This document shows positions 48,479-60,040 of a DNA stretch of 64,000 nt, one piece after another (the first letter of the stretch is position 1; every line of letters begins with the position of its first letter). Origin of the DNA: Callipepla californica brunnescens. Taxonomy: Eukaryota; Chordata; Aves; Galliformes; Odontophoridae. The translations under genes and the position numbers were made by a program. Where the stretch lies: NCBI GenBank assembly GCA_023055505.1, contig JALIRH010000001.1, positions 93,650,530-93,714,529 on the forward strand. Reading direction: 5' to 3'. Below the pieces are notes generated by a model that ran no database searches, was not told where the DNA came from, and saw nothing but the letters and a program-made list of their open reading frames with translations.

Positions 48479-49215
48479 ATCCACCCTATTCCACATCACT
48501 ACATCATGCTTGATATACATATAGAGGAACAATGATTAACATGCATTAAATACACACACACGCACACAACATATATATATGTATACACATGGAATTACTG
48601 ACTGCACTCCCCCAACATCAAATTCCCTTGTGGTATACATTGAACATCCCCATTCTTCTGCATCACCCACCATGTGGACCCAGGTCCCCGAGGAAAGACA
48701 GTTTCACGGAGAGGTTTGCCCTTTCCAGAAGCTGGAAGGACCCAAACCGCTTTTCCCAACATGTTCTTTACATGTACTACAGGGACCTTATCTCCCTCTA
48801 CAGTAGGTGGAGAGCTGGACTGAGCAGGACCATCGCGATTGATGGATCCTCGAGTGTTGACCTACCAGCTGGCTTCTGCCAAATGTTTCTCCCAATGCTT
48901 AAATGTTCCACCACCCATTGCTTTCAACATTGTTTTTAACAACCCATTATATCTCTCAATTTTACCAGAAGCTGGTGCGTGATAAATCCATTCAATGCAA
49001 TGTGATAAATCCATTCAATGCCATGATCTTTGGCCCAAGTATTTGCAAGAGAATTTTTGAAATGAGTCCTATTATCTGACTCAATTATCTCCGGAGTGCC
49101 ATGTCACCATAGGACTTGTTTCTCGAGGCCCAGGATGGTGTTTCGGGTGGTAGCATAGGGTACTGCATATGTTTCAAGCCACTCAGTGGTTGCTTCCACC
49201 ATCATCAAAATGACA
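48479..49215 (-). pseudogene. ERV-L-type pol remnant: integrase, no env
   Basis: Old endogenous retrovirus fragment on the minus strand. From 5' to 3' (about 49215 down to 48610) it reads as the integrase catalytic core and C-terminal region: WLETYAV early, HGTPEIIESDN around the second catalytic aspartate, and GKIERYNGLLK with the catalytic glutamate. Further on the frame continues through KHWEKHLAEASW to about 48610. It is dead: a TGA at 49104-49106, a TAG at 48862-48864, a frameshifting 23-bp tandem duplication at 48980-49025, and glutamate where the first catalytic aspartate is expected. The next feature is the LTR, with only about 130 bp of decayed sequence between and no envelope reading frame. 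This fits env-less ERV-L-type elements. Everything upstream of integrase is missing. Confidence 0.87.
48980..49025. repeat. 23-bp tandem duplication in integrase remnant
   Basis: Two copies of TGATAAATCCATTCAATGC plus four bases (CAATG versus CCATG at the end, one difference), at 48980-49002 and 49003-49025. The unit is not a multiple of three and shifts the frame. Confidence 0.92.
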
Positions 49216-50769
49216 AATATTTACATGTGAATCATAATAATCTGACTGTCCATTATCTATGTATATGTGTGTTAAGTAGAGAACAAATCATTAATACACC
49301 AGCTTAGGAAGTCATTAAGGATGGCTCTTGTCTTTTCTAGTTTTAATGACTTTCCTGACTTAATCAGACTGTATTTAAGATCCAGCAACTCCATGATGAA
49401 GATCTGCCAGCAGCCCTTTGCAGATGGGTCAGCATTCTCTTCACTAATGAGGAAACAGTTCTTTGCAGAATTTAAATTCATATCTCACTTGCCTGCACTT
49501 AAAATCTCAACTTTTCCACATGATATCTTTACAATGCAGGATAATGAGTGGAAACACATTACACTGGATGAAGAAAAAACTTTTTCTATACTCTTAATCA
49601 CTTGTATTGGGTATCAAAATTGCACGATTCCTTATTCTTTTTTGTCAGATGTTATAAAATTGGATAGTAATAAATATTGTTGTTACTATGAGAGACATAA
49701 GGATACTTATTTTTGGCGTATTAGTTAACACTAATGTGACAGTTGCTTGTTCATATCACACATGCCGTTAAAGAAAGACAAACTGATATATTTCCAATAG
49801 GTGTAGGATGGGAAAGGTCTTCAATAGAAATTAATAGCTGTTTTTCCTGTAATGAAATGCTTCATTATTAATCTTACTTAGCCTTCAGCAATTGAATCTT
49901 AATCAATGTCACCTGAAAAAATAACACTCAATTGGATGAAAGCAGGATATCTCGTAGCCACAACATTTGTTTTTAAAATCATACAGACACATCTGACTAT
50001 GTATGTGACAGACTTTCAGATCTAACTTTTAATTTTCTGAATTAAATTATTTTGCTCTGCTGCTATTAGTGAAAATTCAACCATTTACGATTCTTAACTA
50101 GAATTTTTATCTCTATAAATAAGAAGGCATTAATTTTCAAGCTCTTGAATAGCTGATACTTCCACAATTATGAAAAAGCATATAGTTTAACATTGCTTTT
50201 ATGTTGAGTCCATTAAAATCTCTGTTTGCTGGCAAGTGAAAATCGAATGGTTGTGAAGATGATCAACACTTTGATAATCAGTGTGACAGCATCAGCTCAT
50301 TGATGTTCAATATTTGTTTTATGTTTTAGACACACTAAACAGTATAATTTTGCATCAGTATTTTGAGAAAATTAAGTTGACAGTTGTACCATTTTGATCA
50401 ATTTTTAGCAAATGACCTGTGATTTTCAAATTATATTCTGTATAGATTACTGATTTGGTCTATATTTCAGCTAGTTGCCACTGCTTCTAAACTTACATGT
50501 GACAACTATTCCTTATATTAGTTTTAATAATAAAGTGTTTCCAAAATCATGTGAGAAATGTCAGAGATGTGACATTTTTTGAAGACTGACAGCTTTCATT
50601 GTCTGTTTTCTCCACTAGAATGAGAAACACCAAGTACCACTTATGGCATATTTTTTATCTTAAAATTACTTATTTCAAAACTAGGTTATGACATTATTTT
50701 TAATTGTGAGACATCAGTGTCTATGTTTCCCAGATCGTCTATAAATATTAGGAAAGAATCCAAGTTAAG
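49216..50769. other. 1.55 kb unique DNA, one 135-codon frame
   Basis: No gene recognised. The open frame at 49321-49728 (+, 135 codons) is the longest outside a repeat, but it has no recognised domain or signal peptide. Nothing around it (promoter, splice sites, polyadenylation signal) points to a gene. Confidence 0.5.
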
Positions 50770-51125
50770 TGTCGTGGTTTAACTCAATAGGTGGCTCAGC
50801 ACTACACAGTCGCTTTCTCACTCCCCCACTTCCCAGTGGGATGGAGGAGTGAATAAAAAATCCAAAACAACAAAAACAAAGTAGATCACATGAGTTGAGA
50901 TAAAACTACTTATTTAAAGAAAAGGAAAAATAAAATAGTTATGACTATACATATATATGCATGTAAATGTATAAAAAAAGTGATGCACAAGCAACTGCTC
51001 ACCACCCCCCATATCCAGCTGAAACTAAGACAATAGTGTGAAAGACAGAAACTGTTTTTTACTTTTGTTGTCTCAAAGCTTGCTTCGTGAGGCCTTTCTG
51101 GCTATAAGACTCTAATTGACAACTG
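50770..51125 (-). mobile_element. Family-B ERV-L-type LTR, truncated
   Basis: Edge TGTCGTGGTTTAACTCAATA, then GCACTACACAGTCGC, then CCCAGTGGGATGGAGGAG, ATGAGTTGAGATAAAAC and GCAACTGCTCACCACC. These match blocks of the copies at 2745 and 14074. The inner end is lost just before the CpG-rich LTR at 51143. Confidence 0.65.
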
Positions 51126-51142
51126 CAAATCATCTAGATGGT

Positions 51143-52095
51143 TGTCGCGGCGCCTCAGTGTCTCTGTTTGTGGTTGTAAAGATAAGCAGAAATAGGGGCA
51201 AGTAGTCTTTTTCGGGGTACGGCTTGGAGAAGCTGATCACCGCAAAGGACGATAATACTTGTATGGCACCGAAGGTGCTACTCCCTGTTGATTTATCTGT
51301 TGGGCCAGATGTGTTGGGTGGGCATAAATCAAACTAATGCCAGAACATGGAGGCAGCTAAAGAAAGCAGGACAGACATCCTGTTGTCCCAACAAGATAAC
51401 CAAACAGACGTCTCTCTTATAACAAGACACCCACAGGAATGGTGAGGAGCTCTCCCCCTTCAAGGTTTGAAAATTTACAGCAAAATTGACCCTTAGGTTT
51501 AATCCCCTCAATAACCAGAGTTTGGAATGTGATGAATATGCATGTGCTATACCTTTAAATATGTATTTGTTTCTCTCTTTGTGTGCATGTTTGGTGGAGC
51601 GATCCCCCATGTACCCAGCGCTGTAATGGGGGGAATAGCCGCTTGACATAACTCACTGATGTGTCGAGTTGCTCAGTTGGTTTTCTCGGCACCACTAAAC
51701 CAAAGACTTTGAAGAAGAGACTTTCCTGAGGGAAAAACCTCTTTGGAAGACCCCCCCCCCGGCACGGTGCCTGCTTGCTGTGAAACTTCCCGGCTTTCTC
51801 CCATCCCCCGCGGAGACCAGACGAGTTCCTGAGATCAACGGACTACGGACCTCGCCGGATCCACGGTGATGATGCTCTCTCTTTCTCTCTCTCTCTCTCT
51901 CTTGCTTTCTGCCAAGTCTCCTTGCTTTTCATCTCTTTTCTATCGCCCACCTTCCCTTCCCCATATCCCTAAGCAACTAGTAATTGTAATAAACTGGTTG
52001 GGCTAACATTTGACCCGCTGTGTCTTAATCTCGCCATCGGGTATACACATACATATAAAGAACCTCGTCTCCCTCCTTTATATTGGAGCGTGACA
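51143..52095 (+). mobile_element. Family-C LTR, 953 bp, CpG-rich
   Basis: Begins TGTCGCGGCG and ends GCGTGACA, giving the TGTC...GACA inverted ends of LTRs. It has a TTTAAATA box at about 51554-51561, a C run at 51751-51760, a CT-rich tract at about 51876-51903 and an AATAAA signal at 51988-51993, in the U3-R-U5 order. Many CpG sites survive (GCGGCGCC, CCCGCGG, CGCCGG), unlike everything around it, so it is probably younger than the other elements. The flanks (ATGGT left, AATAG right) do not match, so no target duplication was found. I could not name the family. No internal viral sequence lies beside it. Confidence 0.8.
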
Positions 52096-52254
52096 AATAG
52101 TTAGCATGAAACAAACTTCTTGGTTTCTCCAACATCACATGGCTTATTCAACACGAACTATTTTATACTGTCGTAACATTTTAGGGCTCTATGCTGTTTT
52201 TGGATAATGAAAGCACTATCTCTATAACAACTTCATATGGAAACCACATAACGT

Positions 52255-52545
52255 TATACAGAATCACAGAAGGAATCTGCTTGTTTTGGAAGGAATCTGA
52301 AAGATCAAGTTTCAACACTTCTGCCTGAGGGATGCCAACCAGTAACTCAGGCACAACATCAGGTTGCCCAGGCTTCCATCCAACTTGGCCTTGAACACCT
52401 TCAGGGATGGGACATTCATAGCTTCTCTAGTAAACCTGTTTCAGCTCTTCACCACTCTCATAACAAAGAATTTGGTCCTAACGTCTGATCTACACAGGCC
52501 TCTGTCTTGCTCTGGTTATTGGAAATGAGGTGATTCGTGCTGTAT
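52255..52545 (-). repeat. CR1 LINE 3' end
   Basis: Starts ACAGAATCACAGAAGGAATC on the + strand (reverse complement of the CR1 tail), then CATCAGGTTGCCCAGGCTTC and GGGATGGGACATTCATAGCT. Non-coding. Confidence 0.9.
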
Positions 52546-53130
52546 ACCAGAGTGAGACTAAGGCACAAAAAAATGGTCAAAAGTTGTTCTCCCAGTCTAC
52601 CATAAATTCATAGTAAGGATGATGGGGAAAGGATGGTGGGTGACAGTAAAAAGAAAGGAAATGAAAGCAAGGGTTCTTAATAGAAAGCAATAAGTAATCA
52701 TCACTATGGATTCCAGTGGCATTCCATTGGTCCAAGGATGTCTTCAGGTCGATGAGGAGGATTCTCTCTCTCCTTTTTTCTTCTCCTTTCTCTCATGTGA
52801 ACAATCTTTTACAGTTTCCTGTCACTCTTGGGTTCCTAGGTAATGACACATGTTTGTGAGTGCATCCTCTCTCTGGTGGTCAATCTCCTTTGAGGACAAC
52901 GCCCAGGAAGTTGTTTGGCTGCACCTTGGACCCTGGAATAACAGGTCTTATTTTCATTGCCTCTAGCAATCATGAATAGACATAGGTAGGACTCCCAAGA
53001 CAGAAAATGGCTGTGGGCCTTTGTGTAAACTTTGAGACAAAGAATGCTAAATGCCTCATACAAACTCTGAGATAAGGGGTCTCACAGCAAACTTTAAGTT
53101 GAAAGCAGTATTTCCCAGTGTCTTTCTTTT
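52546..53130. other. Unclassified spacer
   Basis: About 585 bp, moderately AT-rich, between a CR1 and a mariner. It has some purine-rich stretches (52600-52670). No gene or repeat was named. Confidence 0.45.
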
Positions 53131-53577
53131 TGGAGAAAATATGTCTATTTATGTCCATGGAAACTACTCTCAGCTACAAAACACTATTTTTCAACACAGT
53201 CGCCACCAGTAGCCATGCATTTTCACCAGTGATGAAAAAGAGCCTGCACATTATGCTAGTAAAAATCTGCATGGCTGTCCAGAATGTGGCTTGATTTTCA
53301 CATTGCTATTTCCTCTGCTGTAACACACTGCTTACTGCCACACTGTTTGGTCTCTACAAACATTCAGTAAACATCAATGAAAGTCAGAGGGGTGCCATTT
53401 TTTCTGCATGGAGGAGCTCAATTCCACATATTTTCTTCATATCCGACACCATTTTTTTGGACTGCCCTTCTGCTGCCATCTGTTGCATAGACAAAATGTA
53501 ACGGGATATCGTTGGGAAGGTTTGACCTCTGCTGCCATTCCACCAACATCCTCCTCTGATTCTTTGGATCAACATAA
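53131..53577 (-). mobile_element. Mariner-like transposon, internally deleted
   Basis: Starts near TTTTGGAGAAAATATG, then TTTATGTCCATGGAAACT, CTCAGCTACAAAACACTATT, CAGTCGCCACCAGTAGCCAT and GCATTTTCACCAGTGATGAA. The transposase side (minus strand) includes the reverse of ATTTTTTCTGCATGGAGGAG and TGCTGCCATCTGTTGCATAG. At about 450 bp it lacks much of the element. Small deletions are visible in the terminal region compared with 12258. Confidence 0.82.
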
Positions 53578-53850
53578 TCAATTAGGAAACAGTTCAAAGC
53601 AGTCCTTGTGAAACTCCCCTCTTTTAGTTTAAAACCATTTCCCTTTGTCCTATCGCTATCAGACCGTGTAAAAATTCAGTTTTGCTCATGTTTGTAAGCT
53701 TTCTTTAAATACTGAAAAATCACGAGTTCTTCCCAAAACCTTTTCTTCTCCAGGCTGAGCCAGCCCAGCCTTTCTCTGCAGGAGAGTTGCTCCAGCCCTC
53801 TGATGCTCTCCATGTCCTTTCTCTGGAACTGTTGTAACAGCTCCATAACC
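53578..53850 (-). repeat. CR1 LINE fragment
   Basis: TTAAAACCATTTCCCTTTGT, then TTCTTCTCCAGGCTGAGCCA, CAGCCTTTCTCTGCAGGAGA and TGCTCTCCATGTCCTTTCTC. CR1 3' UTR-type sequence on the minus strand, without its tail. Confidence 0.88.
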
Positions 53851-53984
53851 TTGTACAATACTGAATGTATGCCAATTACTGTATTATGAGATATAGTAAT
53901 CCAATTCTGATGATTATGTTAAAGTCATGTGATTTTCATAAAATTCTGATCCTGCTGGATGGTGGATTGCTGAAGTATTTCAAA

Positions 53985-54178
53985 GAACAACACAGAATCA
54001 TTGAGTTTTGGAGGGACATGTTTAGATTTTTTCATTTGCCTTGCTCTAGCAGGGTAAAGTTGTGTAGGAACATGTCTATTTTGGTTTTGAATACCTCCAA
54101 ATATGGAGATGCTACAGCTTTTATGGGCAACCTGCTCCATAGTTCATCTACCCACACTTTAGTCACTGCACCATGAAA
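53985..54178 (-). repeat. CR1 LINE 3' end
   Basis: Starts ACAGAATCATTGAGTTTTGG and continues with the CR1 3' UTR order (CTCTAGCAGGGTAAAG, then GGCAACCTGCTCCATAGTTC). Confidence 0.82.
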
Positions 54179-54267
54179 AAGTATTCTGTGAACTGGTTTT
54201 CACGCACATTACTACATGAAAAAAAAAGAAGCATGAATTCCAACATGATGCAAATTTAACATAAAAA

Positions 54268-54465
54268 AAGTTCCAACATCTCTGCCCTGGTCAGGGCTGC
54301 TACCCACTAGATCAGGCTGCCCACAGCCTCATCCATTCAACACCATTAGGGATGGAACTCCCACAGCTTCTCTGGGTAAAAAGTCTGTAAAGATCTCCAG
54401 GGATGGGGCATTCACAATTTCTCTGACAGCCTCTTCTAGTGACTCCCCACACTTTGAGTAAAAGT
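54268..54465 (-). repeat. CR1 LINE 3' fragment, partly duplicated
   Basis: CTGCCCTGGTCAGGGCTGCT, AGATCAGGCTGCCCACAGCC and TTAGGGATGGAACTCCCACA. A second GGGATGGGGCATTCACAATT block follows shortly after, suggesting a local duplication or two joined copies. Confidence 0.75.
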
Positions 54466-54586
54466 ACATATCACCGATATCTCAGTACATACTGTAACTT
54501 CAAAAACATTGATATACTGTGGAACTTACCAGAATCTTAATAGATGCTATTTTTTGCTTTTAGTGAAACCTTAAGAAACTGGATCA

Positions 54587-55262
54587 TCACAGACTCACAG
54601 AATGGTGAAAGATGGAAAGGTTCTCTGAAAGTCATCTGGACAAACATCACTGCTCCAGCACAGACACAGCTTGCTCACAGCCACATCCAAATAGCTTTTG
54701 ATCTCCAGGAGGGGAGATTTCACAGTCTGTCTGGTACTCGTGCTTTCTGCTGGAATCTCTTGTGTTTTCAGTGCGTGCCCATTGTCACCACAGAACACCA
54801 CTGAAAAATCTTCTTTGGCTGTCTTCTTAGCACACTCTCTTCTGACATTTATCCACTTTAATAAGCTCCATTCTGAGCCTTCCATTTTCTAGGCTGAATA
54901 GTCTCCACTCTCTCAGATTTTCCTCATAAGAGTAGTGCTCCAGCACCTTGATCATCTTGGTGGCCTTCTGAAGGATTCTTTCTGGAGTACCCAGGTCTCT
55001 CATGTACTGAGATGGCTAGAGCTGGATTGAGTACTCCAGAAATTCATGAGATTTTTGTCAGACTGCCTGGATGGATGTCTGGCCTTTTGGTGAGTCAGCC
55101 ACTCCCCTCAATATTATGTCAGCTATAAATTTGCCGAGGATGCACTCTACCATAACATTCAGATCATTAATGAAGAAGTTAAACAATACTGGACCTAGTA
55201 TTGGACCCCTGGGGTACTCCAATCATTACTTATCTCCAGCAAGACTTTACAGCATTGATCAG
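54587..55262 (-). repeat. CR1 LINE, about 0.68 kb
   Basis: Starts CACAGACTCACAGAATGGTG (tail reversed). It runs through CATTTTCTAGGCTGAATAGT, AGTAGTGCTCCAGCACCTTG and GGACCCCTGGGGTACTCC near its inner end, where the reverse-transcriptase region begins. Frame-broken. Confidence 0.9.
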
Positions 55263-57034
55263 ATGGACATAAGTGTGGTAGACATATATAAGATATAAGA
55301 TTTTGGTCAAAAACTAAGTTTCGTTTTGGTAAGCATATGATCATCATTTACACTAAAATGTCTCCAAAAATAAAATGATTTTCAGTAATAGCCAAAGATA
55401 TTTTCATTTTTACTTAAGACTGGATAAATGCATTAAGGTCACAGTGAACTGAAAAGTACAGTTCTATCTTACTGTTTAAAGAAACAAACAAACAAACAAA
55501 CAAAAAACAACACTGAAATGTGAAAATAACAAGGGAAAAATAATTAAAATTTATTCAGTTATGTTACACTGCACGCTGCACAGAACTTTCATTGACCGTG
55601 TTATTAACTGGACTAAGAAAGTGACTACCAAGTTGGAGGTGATTCTGATGACAAAATCTATCCCTGATACAAGGAAGAGTACAAGGCCCTACTGCTGACT
55701 CAGTAGCTGCCATAACTGCTCATGGTCTGTGATTGATTGAAATCCACATGGCTTTGCAAGGATGCTAGTATACGGTTGTTATTAGAACAAACATTAATCT
55801 GTAAAGTCTCAGGAGAAAATGAGATAAATTTAATAGGACAGTTTAAGTGCTAATAAAAGACTTTATATGTAAGCAAGGTACACAGCAGGTAGGGTATTGC
55901 ACAGATTGAATTTTGGAAGTATATACTGCATTTAGCAGTGCCACTGAAAGTAAATGTGTGTATAAATTTCACCACAGCAATGAGATAGACTATCTCAAGA
56001 AATAATGTCACTACTTCACCCTATTCTCATCTTCAGTAGCAAAAAGAACATAAAGTTCACTATTCCTGTCCTACTTTCTGCTTTTTTCTTTTCTGGAAAT
56101 ATTCCCACTGTCATCTCTCACCTCTGAGGAAATGAATTTTTCTTTCATCTTCATAAAGAGGATTTTCCATGCTTTTCCCATTTTTTTAACAGGGATAAAG
56201 TGACAGATTCTGCTGTACTTATGTTCTTCCCAGCCCTTATAAGCAATCCAGATGAATAAAATAGATAAGATGCTGCATATGAGTAAATATAAATATCTGT
56301 TGTATATGAATAAAAATTCTTACTTGCACATATTGCTCAAATGTTGTTTGTCTTTATGTCTGATTGCATAAAAAAAGCAAAACTCAACCTCTACGAAATA
56401 AAAATTCAAAGATAACAAGGAAGAAAGATATGTAAGCATGTTCTTTAGAAATAAGAGAATCTAGCCTAATAAAATTGATGTTAGACCTATTATTATGTCA
56501 TCAAATTACAAGATAAGTTATTGATATAGCATACTTAACTGATTAAAAAAAAAAAACACCACTCAAGTGTTTATTTTATATAACTGAGATATATGCTTTT
56601 TTAAGAAACTTGATATTCCTTCTGCAAAAATGAGCTGATATATAACTGTATTTTTTTCAGCAAAGAGAAATTCCATCAAAAGTTTAAAAAAAATTTTTTT
56701 TTAATTAAAAACAAAACAAACTGTATACTTTCTTATTCTGTTCATTACCTTCTTTTCTTCTTATGTATTAACTTCAGTAGTGTTCAGCATGACCTTCATA
56801 TCTTTAAAAGTTAGGTTCTTAAAATAAATGACTATTTTAGAACAGAAGCCAAAATGAAATCATTGGCAGATGTGGGTTTGCATGTTCTTACCAACTAGAT
56901 AAAAAAGCTTTTTAATATTTCTGAAATGAGTCCTAAATCTCATAAATTTAATAATTTTAATGGGCTCTATTTGCTCTGTGATAATAATATGAAATAAGAA
57001 CTGTGGCTACATGGCAGAATGCAAAGTTGAGACA
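55263..57034. other. 1.8 kb unique AT-rich DNA
   Basis: No gene recognised. An AAAC run lies at 55482-55507. Confidence 0.55.
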
Positions 57035-57270
57035 ATATACTTTAAAGGGCAGGAGTCAAGTCAATGGGGCCAGACTTTTTTCAGTGATGTTCAGCAATAG
57101 AGCAAGAGTCAATAGGCAGAAACTGGAACACAAAAAGTTTAATGCAAATTAAAGGAAGAACTTTTGTATTAAGGGAGTGGCAGAACACTGGAACAGGTTG
57201 CCCAGAAAGACTGTAGAGTCTCCTTCTCTGGAGATATTTAAGACCTGCTTGGATGCTTTTCTGTGCGTTT
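57035..57270 (+). repeat. CR1 LINE 3' fragment
   Basis: GGCAGGAGTCAAGTCAATGG, CAGAACACTGGAACAGGTTG and TAGAGTCTCCTTCTCTGGAG, then GACCTGCTTGGATGCTTTTC. The usual CR1 3' UTR order, ending before the tail. Confidence 0.88.
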
Positions 57271-60040
57271 TTCCCCTGAATATGTGAATATGTTCACTGC
57301 ATCTACAATCAAACGCATTGGCTATTTTTAATCAAGTTATATTTTAAACTTGATTGTCTATTGCAGTACATTTTTTAGGTGTTCTGTTTTTTTAGCTGTC
57401 AAGTATAATCTATGTTGGCTTAGTTTCTGAGGAACAGAAGTATCACGTAATTTACAATTAGGCTATGTGTAGGCATGTATTATCATGAACAGGCTTAGGC
57501 ATACTTAGCATGTAGAACCTAATTTGCAACTAATAGGATAGTAACATTAAAATTCAATTTGTTATTCATAGACAAAAGGAAAATAAAATGTTTGACACGG
57601 CGTTTCACTATTTGATGGTCTCCTATTTAGACTCACTGGAAAAGACTAAAACCAGTGCTTTTTAATACTGAAAAAAAAAGCAAACAAAAAAATTACTTTT
57701 CAAAAAAAATAATAATAATATATTAGTATATTTGTATATTTGTGTTCTAACAGTAAGTTTATAAACTAATGACAGATGAACTTCAAGCAAGCAGTTCATC
57801 TGGAACTGTTACTGTCTTGAAAAATTATATTTTCCAAATTACATGCTGAACTTGCACAGAATGTGTTTCTCTACCATCCATTTTAGGAATTAGAATACAA
57901 AGCTGTCTGTGTTTTCTCTTTTAAAATACTGTGGTGCAGAGGAAAGAACTGTTCTGTTACTTGTTTTGAAATCTTTACACAATTTTTTTTAACTGTAGAA
58001 AAGCAAATGGAACATATGCAGCATATATTAACTTATGAGTATATTTTATTTTTATACAGATAGAGTTTAAGGAATATTATCAAGAAGTTCAGAATAATTA
58101 TAAAAAAGAAGTCAAATGACAAAGAAGACAAGGAAAATTCTTCTGTTGACTTCACTTTGGGTTTTCTCATCTACTTAACAAAAGAGTGCTTCACAACAAC
58201 TGTCTTAAAAATTTCAATGCCCAAGTGGCAATGGAGAGGATTTACTTGATTCTAAAACTACAGTAAAATTACCGTTAAGTCAGTGGACAATAATTTCAGG
58301 TTGCAAAGACTCTTAAGAAAATGGAGCACAGATGGATTACTAAAGAGATTTTCAGGCTCTTAGCATACTACATTGTGCCAAATCAGAACTCATTGTTTGG
58401 TTCTCAGGTAATTGGCAAGACAAGTACCTTTTAAAAGTATGAATCTGATTCATCAGAAGGGAAGACCGAAAGTACTCAGGTGACTCTTGTTCTCTCCAGA
58501 CCAGTCACCTCCAGGCATTTGTTTTTGAATTGACTTTCAAAGCTCAGGGGAAAGAGGGAGGGAAATTGGGAAAGAAAGAAGAGAGAAGGAAGGGAGGGGG
58601 AGAGAAAGGAAGGAAGAAGAGGTGTGGGGGAGAATACCGACTTTCACAGAATAGGTTAGTATAATTTAACTTTAATACTAAACTATTCCTACATTGTGAA
58701 GATCTGTGAATTTTCTGTCAATGAGTAAACATAGGAGAATTTGTACAACTTCAAATATTTTAAAATTGTCAGACTAACCGATAAAGATGAATGTTTTAAA
58801 TTGAATATTCAAAATTCATATCAACTTGATTTATGGAAAAAAAAGTTGTGATCATGTTTTACTCTTGTGGATGTTAACTGAAAAGTGTAGTAACGTTTAG
58901 TAAAGTTGTTTTCATTTATGAAATAAGTATATATTTACAGATATTCTCCATGTCAATCAAGTATGAAGTATGAGAACCTGTAAAAAGTTAAGTACTAAGG
59001 ATTTTATCCTAACAAGTCAAAACCTCTACGGACATATACCATTATAAATGAATTTATATATTGGACAAAATTTTAATAGCCTACATCATGTGGAACATAT
59101 ATCACTATACCTTTTAACCTGGAGAACGATCAACACAAAAGGAGTTACTGGAGTCTGAGGGTCTCTAGTCAGCGATCTGTTAAGTAATCAAGACACAATA
59201 AGAAAAATAAGTCAGAAATTATATGGTCTACAGGATAAGTATGCCCAAGAACCAGATCTGTTGTTGCTCACCAAAATGTTTGTGGCTTTGTGGTAATGGG
59301 ATGAACAGAAAAGTAGCATTTACAGCATATAAAACCAGCTGAAGCAGTGTAGGAAGAAAGATAAAAATTGTTTCTTAGATGTATGAAACATTTTGCTGTA
59401 TTCCTACAGGGTCTGCTAATCACTTGTTTATGAGCACAAAGAAATTAATACCTTACTCATAATACATGCATTTAAAAATACTGTCCCACTGAGAACAGAC
59501 CATCTATTATCAAAGAAATATTTCATGGAATTAGAATAGAATCTCACACAGATAGGTACTAAAACACTATGCTATAGCATCTGTAAAACAGACAATTATA
59601 ATTAACCTAGTTCCCTTCCTACAGAACAAGAGGGGTATTTTTAAGTAAGACTGACTGCAATCATTGTGCAAACATAATCGCTAATATTTCACGATTTTTT
59701 TTCTTCAGAAATAAAGGACATAAAACTGTAAATGCTAATTCTCTTCTCCAGTCACACTGAGTTGACTGAACTAAGCTGTACTGTTTCATTTATATTTTTT
59801 GAATAATCCTGCATTTAATTGTGATAGACATATCTTCCAGAGGACAGTGTTTCCCCTGTGGTATGTTTTGCAAAGTGCTTAAAGTCTGGAATGCTTATAG
59901 TTTTTAAAGCAAGCATTTACAGATATAAACTAAAGGTAGGATCTGTCTCAGAGAACAAATGAACAAGAACTGCAGTAGACAGTTTACTTTTTCACAAAAT
60001 TAACAATTAACAGCGATCCACAAAATAATCAGTTGAATTT
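57271..60040. other. 2.8 kb upstream flank of SLITRK6
   Basis: Unique AT-rich DNA with no gene or transposon recognised. It contains a 9-bp inverted repeat at 57330-57355 and the polypurine tract at 58546-58634. As the nearest unique sequence upstream of the SLITRK6 leader, it is a reasonable place for regulatory elements, without direct proof. Confidence 0.5.
58546..58634 (+). repeat. Polypurine (GA-rich) tract
   Basis: About 89 bases almost entirely purine on the + strand, interrupted only by TT at 58566-58567 and single T bases at 58623 and 58625. The uninterrupted part is 58568-58622, 55 bases. Such tracts can form triplex DNA or exclude nucleosomes. Confidence 0.9.

Noticed and set aside
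57330..57355. 9-bp inverted repeat AATCAAGTT...AACTTGATT
   Set aside because: Short and AT-rich; inverted repeats of this size are expected by chance in such DNA.
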